Source: JANLUX01 sp031366005
GTDB taxonomy: Bacteria > Bacteroidota > Bacteroidia > AKYH767-A > OLB10
NCBI GenBank assembly: GCA_031366005.1
Contig: JANLZB010000068.1
Location: 23,105-87,104 of the forward strand
Length of the DNA stretch: 64,000 nt
Direction of reading: 5' to 3'
This document shows positions 37,511 to 47,885 of this stretch, in pieces; the first letter of the stretch is position 1; each line of letters opens with the position of its first letter. A program made the translations under genes and the position numbers. The notes beneath the pieces were generated by a model. That model was not told the origin of the DNA. It worked only from the letters and a program-made list of their open reading frames with translations, and did no database searches.

Positions 37511-38164
37511 TTATACAATATTTTTTTTAATCGCCTTTGCTACAGCTTCTGATTTAGAATGCACCTGCAATTTGTTGTAAATATTTTTGATATGACCATT
37601 CACTGTATCAATGCTGATAAAACAAGTATCGGCAACCATTTTGTAACTCATGCCATCCACAAGGTGTTTTAAAACTTCCTGTTCGCGATTGGTTAAATCA
37701 TATTCTTCTCTGACAGCTGTTGTTGAATTGCCTTTAAACATTTTTAAAACCTTGGACGCAATGCTGGGTGTTATGGGTGCACCTCCTTCGTAAATATCAC
37801 GAATAGAAGTAATGATTTGTGCAGGTGGTGTGTTCTTTAAGATATAACCTTCTGCACCATTACAGATAGAATCAAAAATTTTATCGTTGTCTTCAAAAAT
37901 AGTTTGCATCAGCACTTTTACTTCAGGGAATTTTCCTTTCAGCAACTTCACTGCTTCAATTCCATTCATTCCGGGCATTTCAATATCCATCAATATTACA
38001 TCCGGATTTGTAGCATCAATCTGCATAAGCAATTGGTTGCAATTTGCAAATGCACCACAACAGGTAAAACCATTGCTTCCATTTATCAATTGCTGTAATC
38101 CCTGGCGCAGGTTTCTGTTATCTTCAAAAATCACAACGCGAATATCTCCTGACATGTTATTCAT
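37511..38164 (-). CDS. NarL/LuxR-type response regulator
   Basis: A 217-residue two-component regulator. The receiver domain (residues ~6-125) has FEDN acidic residues (~13-16), the phospho-acceptor Asp in VILMDIEMPGMNG (~57-69, Asp ~61) and the Lys in YILKNTPP (~110-117). Residues ~150-215 are the LuxR helix-turn-helix (LTNREQEVLKHLVDGMSYKMVA, then FISIDTVNGHIKNIYNKL). It lies 105 bp downstream of the propeller histidine kinase on the same strand; the two likely form a pair. Confidence 0.9.
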   Translation of the reverse strand: MNNMSGDIRVVIFEDNRNLRQGLQQLINGSNGFTCCGAFANCNQLLMQIDATNPDVILMDIEMPGMNGIEAVKLLKGKFPEVKVLMQTIFEDNDKIFDSICNGAEGYILKNTPPAQIITSIRDIYEGGAPITPSIASKVLKMFKGNSTTAVREEYDLTNREQEVLKHLVDGMSYKMVADTCFISIDTVNGHIKNIYNKLQVHSKSEAVAKAIKKNIV

Positions 38165-38268
38165 TTAAATGGTGGCCCTTTTATCCCTGTGTAAAAATCT
38201 ATTTGTTTTCATCAATTATCAATAACATAAATAAGGGGGTTTTGTTTTAGAAAAATTAACGATTACTA

Positions 38269-39703
38269 TCATGATGTTTTAAATTTTAACTCAATTTTAG
38301 TTCCTTCATTTAAGCTTGAAGTGATTTCTATTGTTGCATTCATTTCTTTCGCTCTTTGCTTCATGCTTATCAGTCCGTTTCCATTATATTCATTATTTAC
38401 ATCAAACCCTTTTCCGTTGTCTTTAATACTAAGAGCAACATTCGTATGATTTTTTTCAAGGTAGATCTCTGCTTTGGTTGCCGCTGAATATTTCACAAGG
38501 TTATTCAATGCTTCTTTAAAGATGAGATAAAAATTTCTTCGATCTTCAATCGAAAGCTTTTGATCGTTTAAGGATTCATCCACTTTAAAAATATGCTGAA
38601 TATTTTTTGCATGAAGCAGATTGTAAGATAATGAACGCATCCGTAAAATTATTTTTTCAAAGCTGTCGTTATCTGAATTGATCGCCCATACAATATCACT
38701 CATGGAGTCAATTACCTTTCGGGAACTTTCACCGATCATTTCCAAAGCGTTTAGCTGTTGAACAGTTTGTTGCTTTGCAATTTCACTGTAAATAGAAATG
38801 CTGTTCAACGTACTTCCTATGTCATCGTGCAGGTCATGTGCTATTTTATTACGGATACTTTGCACTCGCAGTATTTGATTTAAACGATAACGATACACTC
38901 CATATACTGATGCGGCAACTGCTGCTGCTGCTAAAATGCGAAACCACCATGTTTTCCACCAAGGAGCACGAATGGTAAATGTGTAATGAATTTCATTGCT
39001 CCAATAACCTTCGCTGTTCATGGCTTTTACTTTAAAAGTGTAAGTGCCATTTGGAATGTTGCCGTAAGGTGCTTCATTACGATCAGTTATTGCGTTCCAG
39101 TTATCTTCTAATCCATCTAACTTATATTGATACCTGATTTTATAAGGACTTCTTGTTGCAATGCCAATGTATTTAAATGTAAGATAGTTGTTATTGTAAG
39201 CTAGGCTTAAATTTTGGGGAACACTATACCATTTTGATAAACCGTTAAATTTAAAATCACTTACGTTGACTCCATTGCCAAGTGTGAAGGATGTATCATT
39301 ATTTAATGCGAGATCAATCCAGTTAACATTTTCATTAAACAATGCGATGCTGCTGAGTTGAATATTAGGTGAAATCGTATCCGGAACTTCTCCTTCCGGA
39401 TGATAGCAGATTAAGCGATCACCGGTACCAATCCAAATCTGATTTCTGCTATCCTGAAATATAGAACCGGTGTATGCATTTACTCCAAGAAAGCCATCGC
39501 CAAACATGTAATTCTTAAATAATATCTGATTGCTTTTTGATGTTGAAGATTTTTGATTTTCCAATGATCGGTTTAACATTCTGTTAAGTCCGTTGCGCGT
39601 GCTGATCCATATACTTCCTTTTTTATCTTCAATAACTCCCATAATAATTTCATTGCTTAATCCTTGAGGAGTGGAATAGTGTGTAAAATTTTTGCCGTCA
39701 TAT
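38269..39703 (-). pseudogene. Propeller histidine kinase, C-terminal part (after frameshift)
   Basis: Open frame from the ATG at 39642 to 38269 (457 residues), but the sequence reads on in the same frame up to 39703 (YDGKNFTHYSTPQGLSNE), so it is the downstream part of the gene at 39657-41591. It has the last propeller blades, a Y_Y_Y domain (~residues 135-225), one membrane helix (WWFRILAAAAVAASVYGVY, ~232-250), a HisKA_3 domain with the phospho-His in AHDLHDDIGSTLN (~269-281), and an HATPase domain (ALNNLVKYS, KDNGKGFD). The cytosolic kinase half is intact. No receiver domain is fused. The kinase may still be made from the internal ATG, but without its sensor. Confidence 0.85.
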
Positions 39704-41591
39704 TGTTTACTCCACCGCCAATGGTTCCAATCCAGATAGCACCATTTCTATCCTGGAAAATATTCATCGCCTGGTTACTACTCATTCCAGCTGATGTAGT
39801 AAACTGAATAAAATTTTTTCCATCATACTCAACAAGTCCGCCACCGTAAGTTGCAAACCAAATATTTTTATCACGATCCTGAAGAATGCAAATCACCATG
39901 GCATTACCCAATCCCTGCAAAGAACTGTAATGTGTAAAAATTTTTCCGTCAAACTTAAAAGCACCATCACCGAAAGTTCCGAACCATAAATTGTTTTGAT
40001 CATCTTCAATGATGCTCCATACTTCATTATCAGTAAATCCTTGTGTTAATGCATAATTGGTAAAATATTTTCCATCAAACATACTAACACCTTTACCTGT
40101 TCCAAACCAAAAATTTCCTTTGTGATCAATTAATTCATCAAAAACATTTTCATTAGCCAATCCCTGCGCAGTTGAATAATTGGTAAATGTATTTCCATCA
40201 TATTTACTCACTCCACCACCCCATGTTGCAAACCATAAATTGTGTTCTTTGTCTTCTAAAGTTTTTTTTACTTCGTTATAACATAAACCCTGTTCAGTTG
40301 TCATCAGTGTAAATGAGCGTCCATCGTACCTGGACATTCCGCCACCATTGGATCCAACCCAAATGATTCCTGCCTTGTCTTCAAGCATACTGGTTACTTT
40401 ATTATTACTCAATCCGCGCTCTGCTGTAAAATGTGTAAATGATTTACCATCATACTTTACCACACCACCTCCGAAAGTGCCAAACCAGATATTGCTATTT
40501 CTATCTTGTATGATGCTGTAAACAATATTACTTGTTAATCCCTGTTGCGCATTATAATTTATAAAGCTACTACCATCATATTTACTTACTCCATTACGTG
40601 TTCCAAACCATAATTTTTTTTCTTTATCAAATAAAATGCTTGTAACACTGTCGTTAATCAATCCTTGACTGGTGGAATAATTAAAAAATGACTTACCATT
40701 GAATTTACATACACCGCTACCGAAAGTTCCAAACCATAAATTTCCCTTATCATCTTCAGCAATAGAACCAATCATGTTACTGCTCAATCCCTGGTCAGTT
40801 GTAAAGTGAGTAAAATGTTTTCCATCAAATTTGCTAACACCATTATTGGTACCAAACCACAAATTACCTTTTTTATCTTCCAGCATACACCATACAACTG
40901 TTTTATTTAAACCATAGGCTGCATCATAATGTGTAAAGGTTATTCCATCATATTTATTAATGCCTGTTCCATAAGTTCCCAGCCAGATATTTCCTTTTTT
41001 ATCTTCTAACATGCACCATACACCATCATTGCTTAATCCTTGTGCAGTGGTATAGTTGGTAAAAAATTTTCCGTCATATTTGCTTATGCCTCCGCTATAT
41101 GTACCCAACCAGATATTGCCGAGATGATCCTGCATCATGCACCGCACCAATGGTTGTTTTAATCCCTGCAAAATTTTAAATGAGCTGAAATTATCAGGAT
41201 TAACATCTTTAATGGTTGCAATTTTTGCACTGATAACTTCCGGGATTCCGGCTACATGTTTTTCAGTTATAGCAATTGTTATAACCGGTGGAATGAGTTT
41301 CTTACCTGATTTATTTTCAACGATATCATTTACTATCACGATAGAAGGAGTAGCGGCAACAATCACATTTGATTTAACAAGTTTAATTTCCGGTTTTCCT
41401 GCAGGAACGATTTTTACATTTCTTACAACTTCGACCAATGGGGCTGCACGCTTTTCAGGAAACACTACATGACCAATAGCCTTAACAACTTTTGGAGTGG
41501 CAGGATCATATTCACTCTGCTGCTGATTCCTTTTACATGAAGTTATTAAAAAACTCATCAAAATAATAATGAAGAATATTGTTTTTCTCAT
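39657..41591 (-). pseudogene. Propeller histidine kinase, N-terminal sensor part (frameshifted)
   Basis: A 644-residue frame with a lipoprotein-type signal (ITSCKRN, residues ~16-22), a linker to ~130, then about eleven two-component regulator propeller blades of ~41 residues with WFGTxGxGVxKYDGKxFTHY motifs. The last 15 residues (MTAKILHTIPLLKD) belong to a wrong frame: loss of one A (expected CAAATATGAC, read CAATATGAC, at 39703-39704) creates an early stop. With the A restored, the gene runs to 38269 and encodes a ~1110-residue hybrid sensor kinase. Either an error or a recent mutation. Confidence 0.88.
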
Positions 41592-41753
41592 ATTGAGAAT
41601 GGAGGATAAAACATTAATGGGCTTGCGGTATGAAGGTGTTTATCAGGAAATGAAAGTACACAATAAATGCAACGGCTTTTAAAACATTAACTAATGACTG
41701 ATGGTTCCCACATATTTACGTAGGTAAAATAATATTTGATTTTTTCAATCCAC

Positions 41754-41802
41754 CTGTTTAAGCTATTGACCACACTTAATCCAAATAGCATTTTTGCCCA
41801 CG
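41754..41802 (+). promoter_or_regulatory. Promoter-like block, copy 1 (upstream of S74 protein)
   Basis: CTGTTTAAGCTATTGAC (41754-41770), 20 bp after its TTG, then CATTTTTG (41789-41796) followed by CCCACG. Same layout as the blocks at 43581 and 45160: CTGTTTA near -45, TTG at -33, nAnnTTTG at -7. It precedes the S74-type protein at 41868. Confidence 0.6.
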
Positions 41803-41867
41803 TTAATTAACAATCAAAAAAATATAATCAAAAATCAAATTTTAAATCAAAATCAAAAATCAAAAAA

Positions 41868-43478
41868 ATGAAAACTAAAATGACATTTAAAATAATAGTG
41901 CTTGGAGCATTATTATTAACGGGCAATCAATTTGCAAGTGCCCAATCTTTCGACATTAATGGTAATACGAATCTTACAAATACCAGCCACATTGGTGGTA
42001 ATGCAGGCATTAACTTTCCATTGCGACTATGGACTTATGGCGCTGAGAGAGTTCATATTAATGCTAACACCGCAGGCAAAGTTGGATATGTAGGAATAGG
42101 AACAACAGCTCCATCAACAAGGTTGCATGTTAATGGAGTTATTACTGCTACTGGGGGAACTTCGGCAAACTGGAATACGGCTTATAGCTGGGGAAACCAT
42201 GCGACACAGGGTTATTTACTATCTGAAAGTGATCCAAAAGTAGGCACTAACACTACAAGTCAAGTTCCACGATGGAACGGAAGTGCACTGGTAAGTGGAG
42301 TAATTACTGATGACGCAAGTAGAATTGGTGTCAACACTAATTTTTTGCAATCGAGTTTAAATGTTGCTATTGGTACCGGCACCACAGGTTGTGCGGAGTT
42401 CAGAGGTACAACACATACATCTCACTTTGCTTTGGGCGGTCTCTATAATGAAAATACATTTATTAGAGGTGGACGTGATAGCTCCAATGTTATTATCGCA
42501 GATGTTGGAGTTCAAAAAGTTGGAATTGGAACTACAAGTCCCGCTTATAAACTTGATGTGATTGGCAATGCAAGGTTTACGAAAGGAGTGACAGGAAATC
42601 AATCAGTTCCATTTATTGCTGCTGTTTATGGAAATAGTTCAGCTACTGATCACGATTACGGAGTGTATGGAGTAGATAATACATCAACTGGAATTGCAAT
42701 ATATGGGTACGCTCCCGGTGGTGGACTTGCCGGTTATTTTGGTGGAAATGTTTCTTATTCCGGTACTCTTACTGGTCCATCAGACATTAAATTAAAAAAG
42801 AATATTTCTGATTTGAATGGATCATTGAATAAGCTGATGCAATTAAAAATGAAATCTTATAATTTCAGGAATGATGAATACGAGTCACTTAATCTGGCCA
42901 GCGGCCTTCACTATGGAGTCATATCTCAGGACTTGCAAAAAGTGTTTCCTGAATTAGTAAAACAGGAAAGCAATCATCCAATAATAAATCCTTTAACCGG
43001 AAAAGTTGGTGAAACAGTTGAATACCTTGGAGTGAATTACATGGAATTGATACCTATTACCATTGCTGCTCTACAAGAATTGAATATCAAAAATGATGAA
43101 TTAAACACAGCCAATGCTGAATTGAAATCGCAAATAAACCTTATGAATGAATGCGTTCAATCACTCTGTGCAAAACAGGACCGGTCATATTTAAAATCAG
43201 CAGCAACTGAAGAGAACCAGGTGCTGTTATTCCAAAATCAACCTAATCCCTTTAATCAATCAACAGTAATTCGTTATAAGTTATCAGGTGATTTTAATGG
43301 CGGGAAAATCATTATCCGTGATCTGAATGGCAGTTTAGTTAAACAATTATCAATTACACAACCAGGCAAAGGACAAGTAATCATCAATGCAAATGAACTT
43401 TCAGCAGGTACATATACTTATACCCTTGAAATTGCAGGAGAAAGTGTTGATACAAAATTGATGGTAGTTAGTAAATGA
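41868..43478 (+). CDS. Tail-fibre-like protein with S74 chaperone domain and T9SS sorting domain
   Basis: A 536-residue secreted protein. Signal peptide residues 1-26 (FASAQ). The body has repeats of the form YVGIGTTAPSTRLHVNG (residues ~72-88, also ~218-234), as in many Bacteroidota tail-fibre-like proteins. Residues ~305-400 are the intramolecular chaperone/peptidase S74 domain (SDIKLKKNISDLNG; YGVISQDLQKVFPELV). A coiled coil follows (~400-435), then a type A T9SS sorting domain (QPNPFNQSTVIRY, ~465-477). S74 domains trimerise and may self-cleave. Function is unknown, presumably surface. A hairpin follows the stop. Confidence 0.85.
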   Translation: MKTKMTFKIIVLGALLLTGNQFASAQSFDINGNTNLTNTSHIGGNAGINFPLRLWTYGAERVHINANTAGKVGYVGIGTTAPSTRLHVNGVITATGGTSANWNTAYSWGNHATQGYLLSESDPKVGTNTTSQVPRWNGSALVSGVITDDASRIGVNTNFLQSSLNVAIGTGTTGCAEFRGTTHTSHFALGGLYNENTFIRGGRDSSNVIIADVGVQKVGIGTTSPAYKLDVIGNARFTKGVTGNQSVPFIAAVYGNSSATDHDYGVYGVDNTSTGIAIYGYAPGGGLAGYFGGNVSYSGTLTGPSDIKLKKNISDLNGSLNKLMQLKMKSYNFRNDEYESLNLASGLHYGVISQDLQKVFPELVKQESNHPIINPLTGKVGETVEYLGVNYMELIPITIAALQELNIKNDELNTANAELKSQINLMNECVQSLCAKQDRSYLKSAATEENQVLLFQNQPNPFNQSTVIRYKLSGDFNGGKIIIRDLNGSLVKQLSITQPGKGQVIINANELSAGTYTYTLEIAGESVDTKLMVVSK

Positions 43479-43497
43479 AAATTTATTTTAAATTTTA

Positions 43498-43529
43498 TCA
43501 AACAGGTGGGTTTATGCTCACCTGTTGAT
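43498..43529 (+). terminator. Hairpin after the S74 protein
   Basis: TCAAACAGGTG (43498-43508) pairs with CACCTGTTGA (43519-43528), followed by a short TTTT. Weak U-tract, so termination is probable but not certain. Confidence 0.6.
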
Positions 43530-43580
43530 TTTGCAACTTAAACCAGTTACATAGGTTCACTTTAAATACTGATAATCCAG

Positions 43581-43627
43581 CTGTTTAAGCTATTGATATG
43601 CACATGCTTTAAAAAAATCTTTATGCT
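43581..43627 (+). promoter_or_regulatory. Promoter-like block, copy 2 (upstream of PAP2/haloperoxidase-like gene)
   Basis: CTGTTTAAGCTATTGA (43581-43596) and, 20 bp after its TTG, AATCTTTA (43616-43623) then TGCTCG. Both copy 1 and copy 2 continue into CGTTAATTAACAATCAAA just before the coding region, so their leaders are conserved as well. Confidence 0.55.
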
Positions 43628-43675
43628 CGTTAATTAACAATCAAATCTCAATTTAAAAAACAAAAAAAAACAAAA

Positions 43676-45028
43676 ATGAAAAAACAAGTAATCATAATGA
43701 TTATGTTCACAGTAACACTCATTGCCATCCACACGGGATGTAAAAAAGAAGACAATACTGTAAATGATAGTAATACAACAGCAGATAATTCTGCGGAAAG
43801 GCATGGACAGTTGACACACAGATATAGCGCTGATGTTGCCAATGCCTGGATGAAAATGCAGTTACAAATAATGAAAACAGCAACAGGAATTCCCAATGTT
43901 GCATTTTCCAGGCCGTTTGCTTATAGTGCAATCACATTGTATGAATCAGTTCTTCCAGGCATGCCATCATACATAACACTTTCAGGACAGTTGAATGCAA
44001 TGCCATCCATGCCTGGTACCATTTGCAATCTGGAGTATCGCTGGGATTGCAGTGCTAATGCAGCAATGGCATCCATTCTGAAAAAAATGTATCCCACAAC
44101 AAGTGCTGCCAATGTTTTCTCTATTGACTCATTGGAAACTGTACTTAATACACAATGCAGCACTGGACAAGATCCTGTTGCTGTTACACGTTCTGTTACA
44201 TTTGGAAGAGATGTTGCTCAGCTGGTATATAATTGGGCATTGACGGACGGATCACAAAACATAAATCCTGTTTACATTGCTCCAACTGGTTCCGGCTTAT
44301 GGGAATCTACTCCTCCTGCGTTTGCTTCTGCAAGCGTTCCTTATTGGGGTGCAAACAGGTTGATGGTATCTGGAAGTGGAAGTGGTGCTTTACCTCCTCC
44401 TCCTACTCCCTATTCAACCACTCCTGGTTCCCCATTTTATAATATGGTGAAACAGGTTTATGATGCTTCGCAGACTTTAACAATTGCTCAAACTAACCAG
44501 GCGCTTTATTGGAAAGACGTACCAGGGGTTACCACACCTGGTCATTATATCAGCATTGCAGAACAAGCTGTTGAACAACGTAATTCAGCATTGGATAAAG
44601 CAGCAGTTGTGTATGCCCTTGCAGGTATTGTTGATTATGATGCATGCATAATTTGCTGGCAGCATAAATATCTGTACAACCTGGTTCGTCCAATAACTTA
44701 TATCCGAAACGTAATGGGTTATACTACCTGGAATTCTCTACTCACTACTCCTGCACATCCAGAATACTCATCAGGTCATGCGTTTTTATCAGCAGCAAAT
44801 GCAAGAGCACTTGAAAGCGCTTATGGAAATCATTTTGCTTTTACTGATCATACTTATGACTACCTGGGAATGCCATCACGAAGTTTCACATCATTTAAAG
44901 CATGTGGTGAAGATGCAGGTAATTCAAGATTGTATGCAGGTATTCACTACCAGCCAACCATTGATCTTGGCTTGGTAAATGGAAGAACAGTGGCGCAGAA
45001 TATTATAAATACTATTCACTTTAAATAA
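43676..45028 (+). CDS. Vanadium-dependent haloperoxidase-like lipoprotein (PAP2 superfamily)
   Basis: A 450-residue exported protein with a lipobox-type signal (IAIHTGCKKE, residues ~15-24). The C-terminal third shows the three PAP2/vanadium haloperoxidase motifs: K-x6-RP in KYLYNLVRP (~331-339), SSGH (~365-368) and SRLYAGIHYQPTID (~418-431). These bind phosphate or vanadate. Haloperoxidase or acid phosphatase activity cannot be told from sequence. It is part of the secretome cluster and shares its upstream block with the flanking genes. A strong terminator follows. Confidence 0.85.
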   Translation: MKKQVIIMIMFTVTLIAIHTGCKKEDNTVNDSNTTADNSAERHGQLTHRYSADVANAWMKMQLQIMKTATGIPNVAFSRPFAYSAITLYESVLPGMPSYITLSGQLNAMPSMPGTICNLEYRWDCSANAAMASILKKMYPTTSAANVFSIDSLETVLNTQCSTGQDPVAVTRSVTFGRDVAQLVYNWALTDGSQNINPVYIAPTGSGLWESTPPAFASASVPYWGANRLMVSGSGSGALPPPPTPYSTTPGSPFYNMVKQVYDASQTLTIAQTNQALYWKDVPGVTTPGHYISIAEQAVEQRNSALDKAAVVYALAGIVDYDACIICWQHKYLYNLVRPITYIRNVMGYTTWNSLLTTPAHPEYSSGHAFLSAANARALESAYGNHFAFTDHTYDYLGMPSRSFTSFKACGEDAGNSRLYAGIHYQPTIDLGLVNGRTVAQNIINTIHFK

Positions 45029-45055
45029 TAAAATTACCATAACCATTTTTTCACT

Positions 45056-45089
45056 TTGCCAGAGTCTAAAAGCTCTGGCAATTTTTTTT
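45056..45089 (+). terminator. Intrinsic terminator after haloperoxidase-like gene
   Basis: TTGCCAGAG (45056-45064) pairs perfectly with CTCTGGCAA (45073-45081), followed by eight Ts. Confidence 0.92.
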
Positions 45090-45159
45090 GAATAATTTCT
45101 TCTTAATGATTATAACCTGTTCAGGTGGTTAAATCAAAAATTATTTCAATAAAACCAAC

Positions 45160-45208
45160 CTGTTTATGTTATTGACGCGCCTGAATATTCGTTGAACCTT
45201 TGTCCACG
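45160..45208 (+). promoter_or_regulatory. Promoter-like block, copy 3 (upstream of Ig-repeat protein)
   Basis: CTGTTTATGTTATTGAC (45160-45176), then 20 bp after its TTG AACCTTTG (45195-45202) followed by TCCACG. It matches copies 1 and 2 in element order and spacing, though the 5' leader after it is not conserved. Confidence 0.55.
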
Positions 45209-45240
45209 AAAATTATTCTCAATTTAAAATCTCAAACCAA

Positions 45241-47826
45241 ATGAAAACACACTTATTTAAATCGCTGCTCATCTGTTTCATTAGTATAATTTTTTTTATC
45301 CATGCCAATGCACAGATTGTTTACACTGATGTAAATCCGGATTTAACAACAAGTTCTTACAATTTAGATTTAAATCATGACGGAACCACAGATTTTGTAA
45401 TTGCCCAAACTACATCGGTTGTAACCGGAAGTATTCACTGCTCAGGAACAAGAATTAACCGGTATCTGCAAATTATTGCATCAGCCGGTAATCAGGTGCT
45501 CAACCAAACAATGAACCTGAACACTGTAATTGATCAGGGATCAGGTACATGGTATAGTTCAAAATCACTTACATCTTCAACTAATAGTTGTCATTGTAAT
45601 TCTTGTTTTGGATGCCCACTTTGTATCTGGAATTGGCTGCTGGTAAACAGTACTGTTGTCACAAGCAAATACTTCGGGTTAAAACTTGTTGTAGGATCAC
45701 AAACCTATTACGGATGGCTTCATGCAAATGCAACCTCATCACCGATGAACTGCACCATCATGGATTATGGATATAACAGTGTGCCTGACGAACGTATTCT
45801 TAGCGGACAAACTACTGCAGACGATTATATTTTTGTTTCACCGATGACAAACGTTCTTTGCTCAGGAAGTAATGTGAGTATACCTTATACTATTGTCGGA
45901 AACTTTAATGCCTCCAATGTTATTACTGCTCAACTGTCAGATGCAGCAGGTGATTTTACAAGCGCTGTTAATGTGGGCAGCACCATCAGTAATGTATCCG
46001 GAACTATCAATGCAACAATACCTGTTTCAACTTTGGCAGGAACAACTTATCGTATCCGCGTTACAACATCTAATCCTGTAAGATTATCTTCAAACATTAC
46101 CACTACATCCAACAACGGAATAAATCTAATTGTAAACACTTCTGTACCTGCGTCTGTTATTACAACAAGTGGCTCTACTAATATTTGCAATGGAAATGTA
46201 GCACTTAGTACTGCCACCGCAAGCGGCAATTCATATCAATGGAAACTTAACGGGAATATTATCCCTAATGCAATATATTATTATTATTCTGCAAATGCAG
46301 CAGGAGATTACAGTTGCTTAAAAACAAACGGATGTGGAAGTGCTCCCTCCAATATCATAACTTTAGTTGCAACTCCGGTTGCTGCAGTGATAACTGCAAG
46401 CGGATCAACAAACCTTTGCAACGGAAATGTAGCATTGACCACAATTTCTACGAGCGGTACAACATATCAATGGCAATTGAATAACAACAATATTTTGAAT
46501 GCAATTTCAAATAATTATACAGCCACTACTGCAGGTGATTATACCTGTATAAAAACAAATGGGTGTGGAAATGTAACCTCCAATATTATCACAATCACAT
46601 CATCTGCAGTTGCAGCTGTGATTACAGCATCCGGTGCAACCACAACTTGCGGAACGAATGTATTTCTTTCTACAACAACCGGAACAGGCAATTCCTATCA
46701 GTGGCAACTGAACGGAGTAAATATTTCGGGTGCAACAAATTATTATTACAATGCACCATTAACGGGGAGTTATTCTTGTATTAAAACCAATGGATGTGGA
46801 AGTATTACATCCAATGTAATTTCAGTAATTGTCAATCCTCTTCCCGGTACGGTAACCGTTTCTCCATCCGGTGCAATTAATTTTTGCCAGGGTGACAGTG
46901 TAGTTTTGACTTCCAGCAATCCTGGTGGAATTACTTATACATGGAAAGTTGACGGCATCTTAATTAACGGAGCTACCTCTCCGGTTTACACCACTCATGC
47001 GGGAGGAAACTATACCGCAATTATAACCAACAGCTTTGGATGCAGCAGAACCTCCAACACCGTGTCATTAACAATGAGTACAGGAATTCCTGCTGGTGTA
47101 ATTACTTTAAGTGGAGTTGCAACGTTTTGCATAAATTCTTCGGCAGGAATACTTTTAGCAGCTTACCACACAGGTGAAACGTATCAATGGAAAAAGAACG
47201 GAGTAAACATATCGGGAGAAACTTATTCAGATTTTTATCCTAATGCTACCGGAAATTATTCATGCTTCATAATAAATGCATGTGGCAGTATTCTCTCAAA
47301 TGTGATCCACATTACTATTCTGTCAGCTCCATCTGCAACAATTACAGCGCAAGGCAGCACTACTTTTTGCACAGGTGACAGTGTGCTGCTCAAGGCAAAT
47401 TCAAACACTGCATACACTTATCATTGGGTTCGTAACAGTGTTAACATTTCGGGAGCTACATCTGTAAGTTATTATGCAAAAACAGCCGGATCTTATAAAT
47501 GTAAAGTTATCAATACATGTGGGAGTAAAACTTCTGCTGCAATCAATACAACTGTTCCTTGCAGAACAACAAATGATATTGTTGATGCCTTAGAACAACT
47601 TTCAATTTATCCTAATCCCACAACCAATTCTGTGATCATAAAATTTCCTTTGGATAAAGCGGGAGAACTTTCAATAGTTAATTTTTCCGGACAAATAATT
47701 TATACAGAAAAGGTAATCACATCACAAACTGAAATTGATGTAAGCAAATTTTCAGAGGGAATTTATGTGGTTAAATGGAACAGTGGTGAGAATAATAAAA
47801 CAAAAACATTCTCAATAATAAGGTAA
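45241..47826 (+). CDS. Secreted Ig-like repeat protein with T9SS sorting domain
   Basis: An 861-residue protein with a signal peptide (residues 1-24, IHANAQ). Residues ~25-200 form an unknown N-terminal domain with a cysteine cluster (CHCNSCFGCPLC, ~118-129). From ~205 there are seven or eight Ig-like repeats of ~80 residues with GxxxYQWxLNGxxIxxA and YSCIKTNGCG motifs. The last ~75 residues contain SIYPNPTTNSVII, a type A sorting domain. Likely a surface adhesin. It is flanked by a terminator upstream and a hairpin downstream, so it is monocistronic. Confidence 0.85.
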   Translation: MKTHLFKSLLICFISIIFFIHANAQIVYTDVNPDLTTSSYNLDLNHDGTTDFVIAQTTSVVTGSIHCSGTRINRYLQIIASAGNQVLNQTMNLNTVIDQGSGTWYSSKSLTSSTNSCHCNSCFGCPLCIWNWLLVNSTVVTSKYFGLKLVVGSQTYYGWLHANATSSPMNCTIMDYGYNSVPDERILSGQTTADDYIFVSPMTNVLCSGSNVSIPYTIVGNFNASNVITAQLSDAAGDFTSAVNVGSTISNVSGTINATIPVSTLAGTTYRIRVTTSNPVRLSSNITTTSNNGINLIVNTSVPASVITTSGSTNICNGNVALSTATASGNSYQWKLNGNIIPNAIYYYYSANAAGDYSCLKTNGCGSAPSNIITLVATPVAAVITASGSTNLCNGNVALTTISTSGTTYQWQLNNNNILNAISNNYTATTAGDYTCIKTNGCGNVTSNIITITSSAVAAVITASGATTTCGTNVFLSTTTGTGNSYQWQLNGVNISGATNYYYNAPLTGSYSCIKTNGCGSITSNVISVIVNPLPGTVTVSPSGAINFCQGDSVVLTSSNPGGITYTWKVDGILINGATSPVYTTHAGGNYTAIITNSFGCSRTSNTVSLTMSTGIPAGVITLSGVATFCINSSAGILLAAYHTGETYQWKKNGVNISGETYSDFYPNATGNYSCFIINACGSILSNVIHITILSAPSATITAQGSTTFCTGDSVLLKANSNTAYTYHWVRNSVNISGATSVSYYAKTAGSYKCKVINTCGSKTSAAINTTVPCRTTNDIVDALEQLSIYPNPTTNSVIIKFPLDKAGELSIVNFSGQIIYTEKVITSQTEIDVSKFSEGIYVVKWNSGENNKTKTFSIIR

Positions 47827-47836
47827 CATCATTGAG

Positions 47837-47885
47837 ATCAACGCTGAAAACTCGACATTTCTGTTCAGCGTTGATTATTGATTGA
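47837..47885 (+). terminator. Long-stem hairpin after Ig-repeat gene
   Basis: ATCAACGCTGAA (47837-47848) pairs perfectly with TTCAGCGTTGAT (47874-47885), a 12-bp stem. There is no T run, so it is either a weak terminator or an mRNA 3' stabiliser. Confidence 0.6.
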
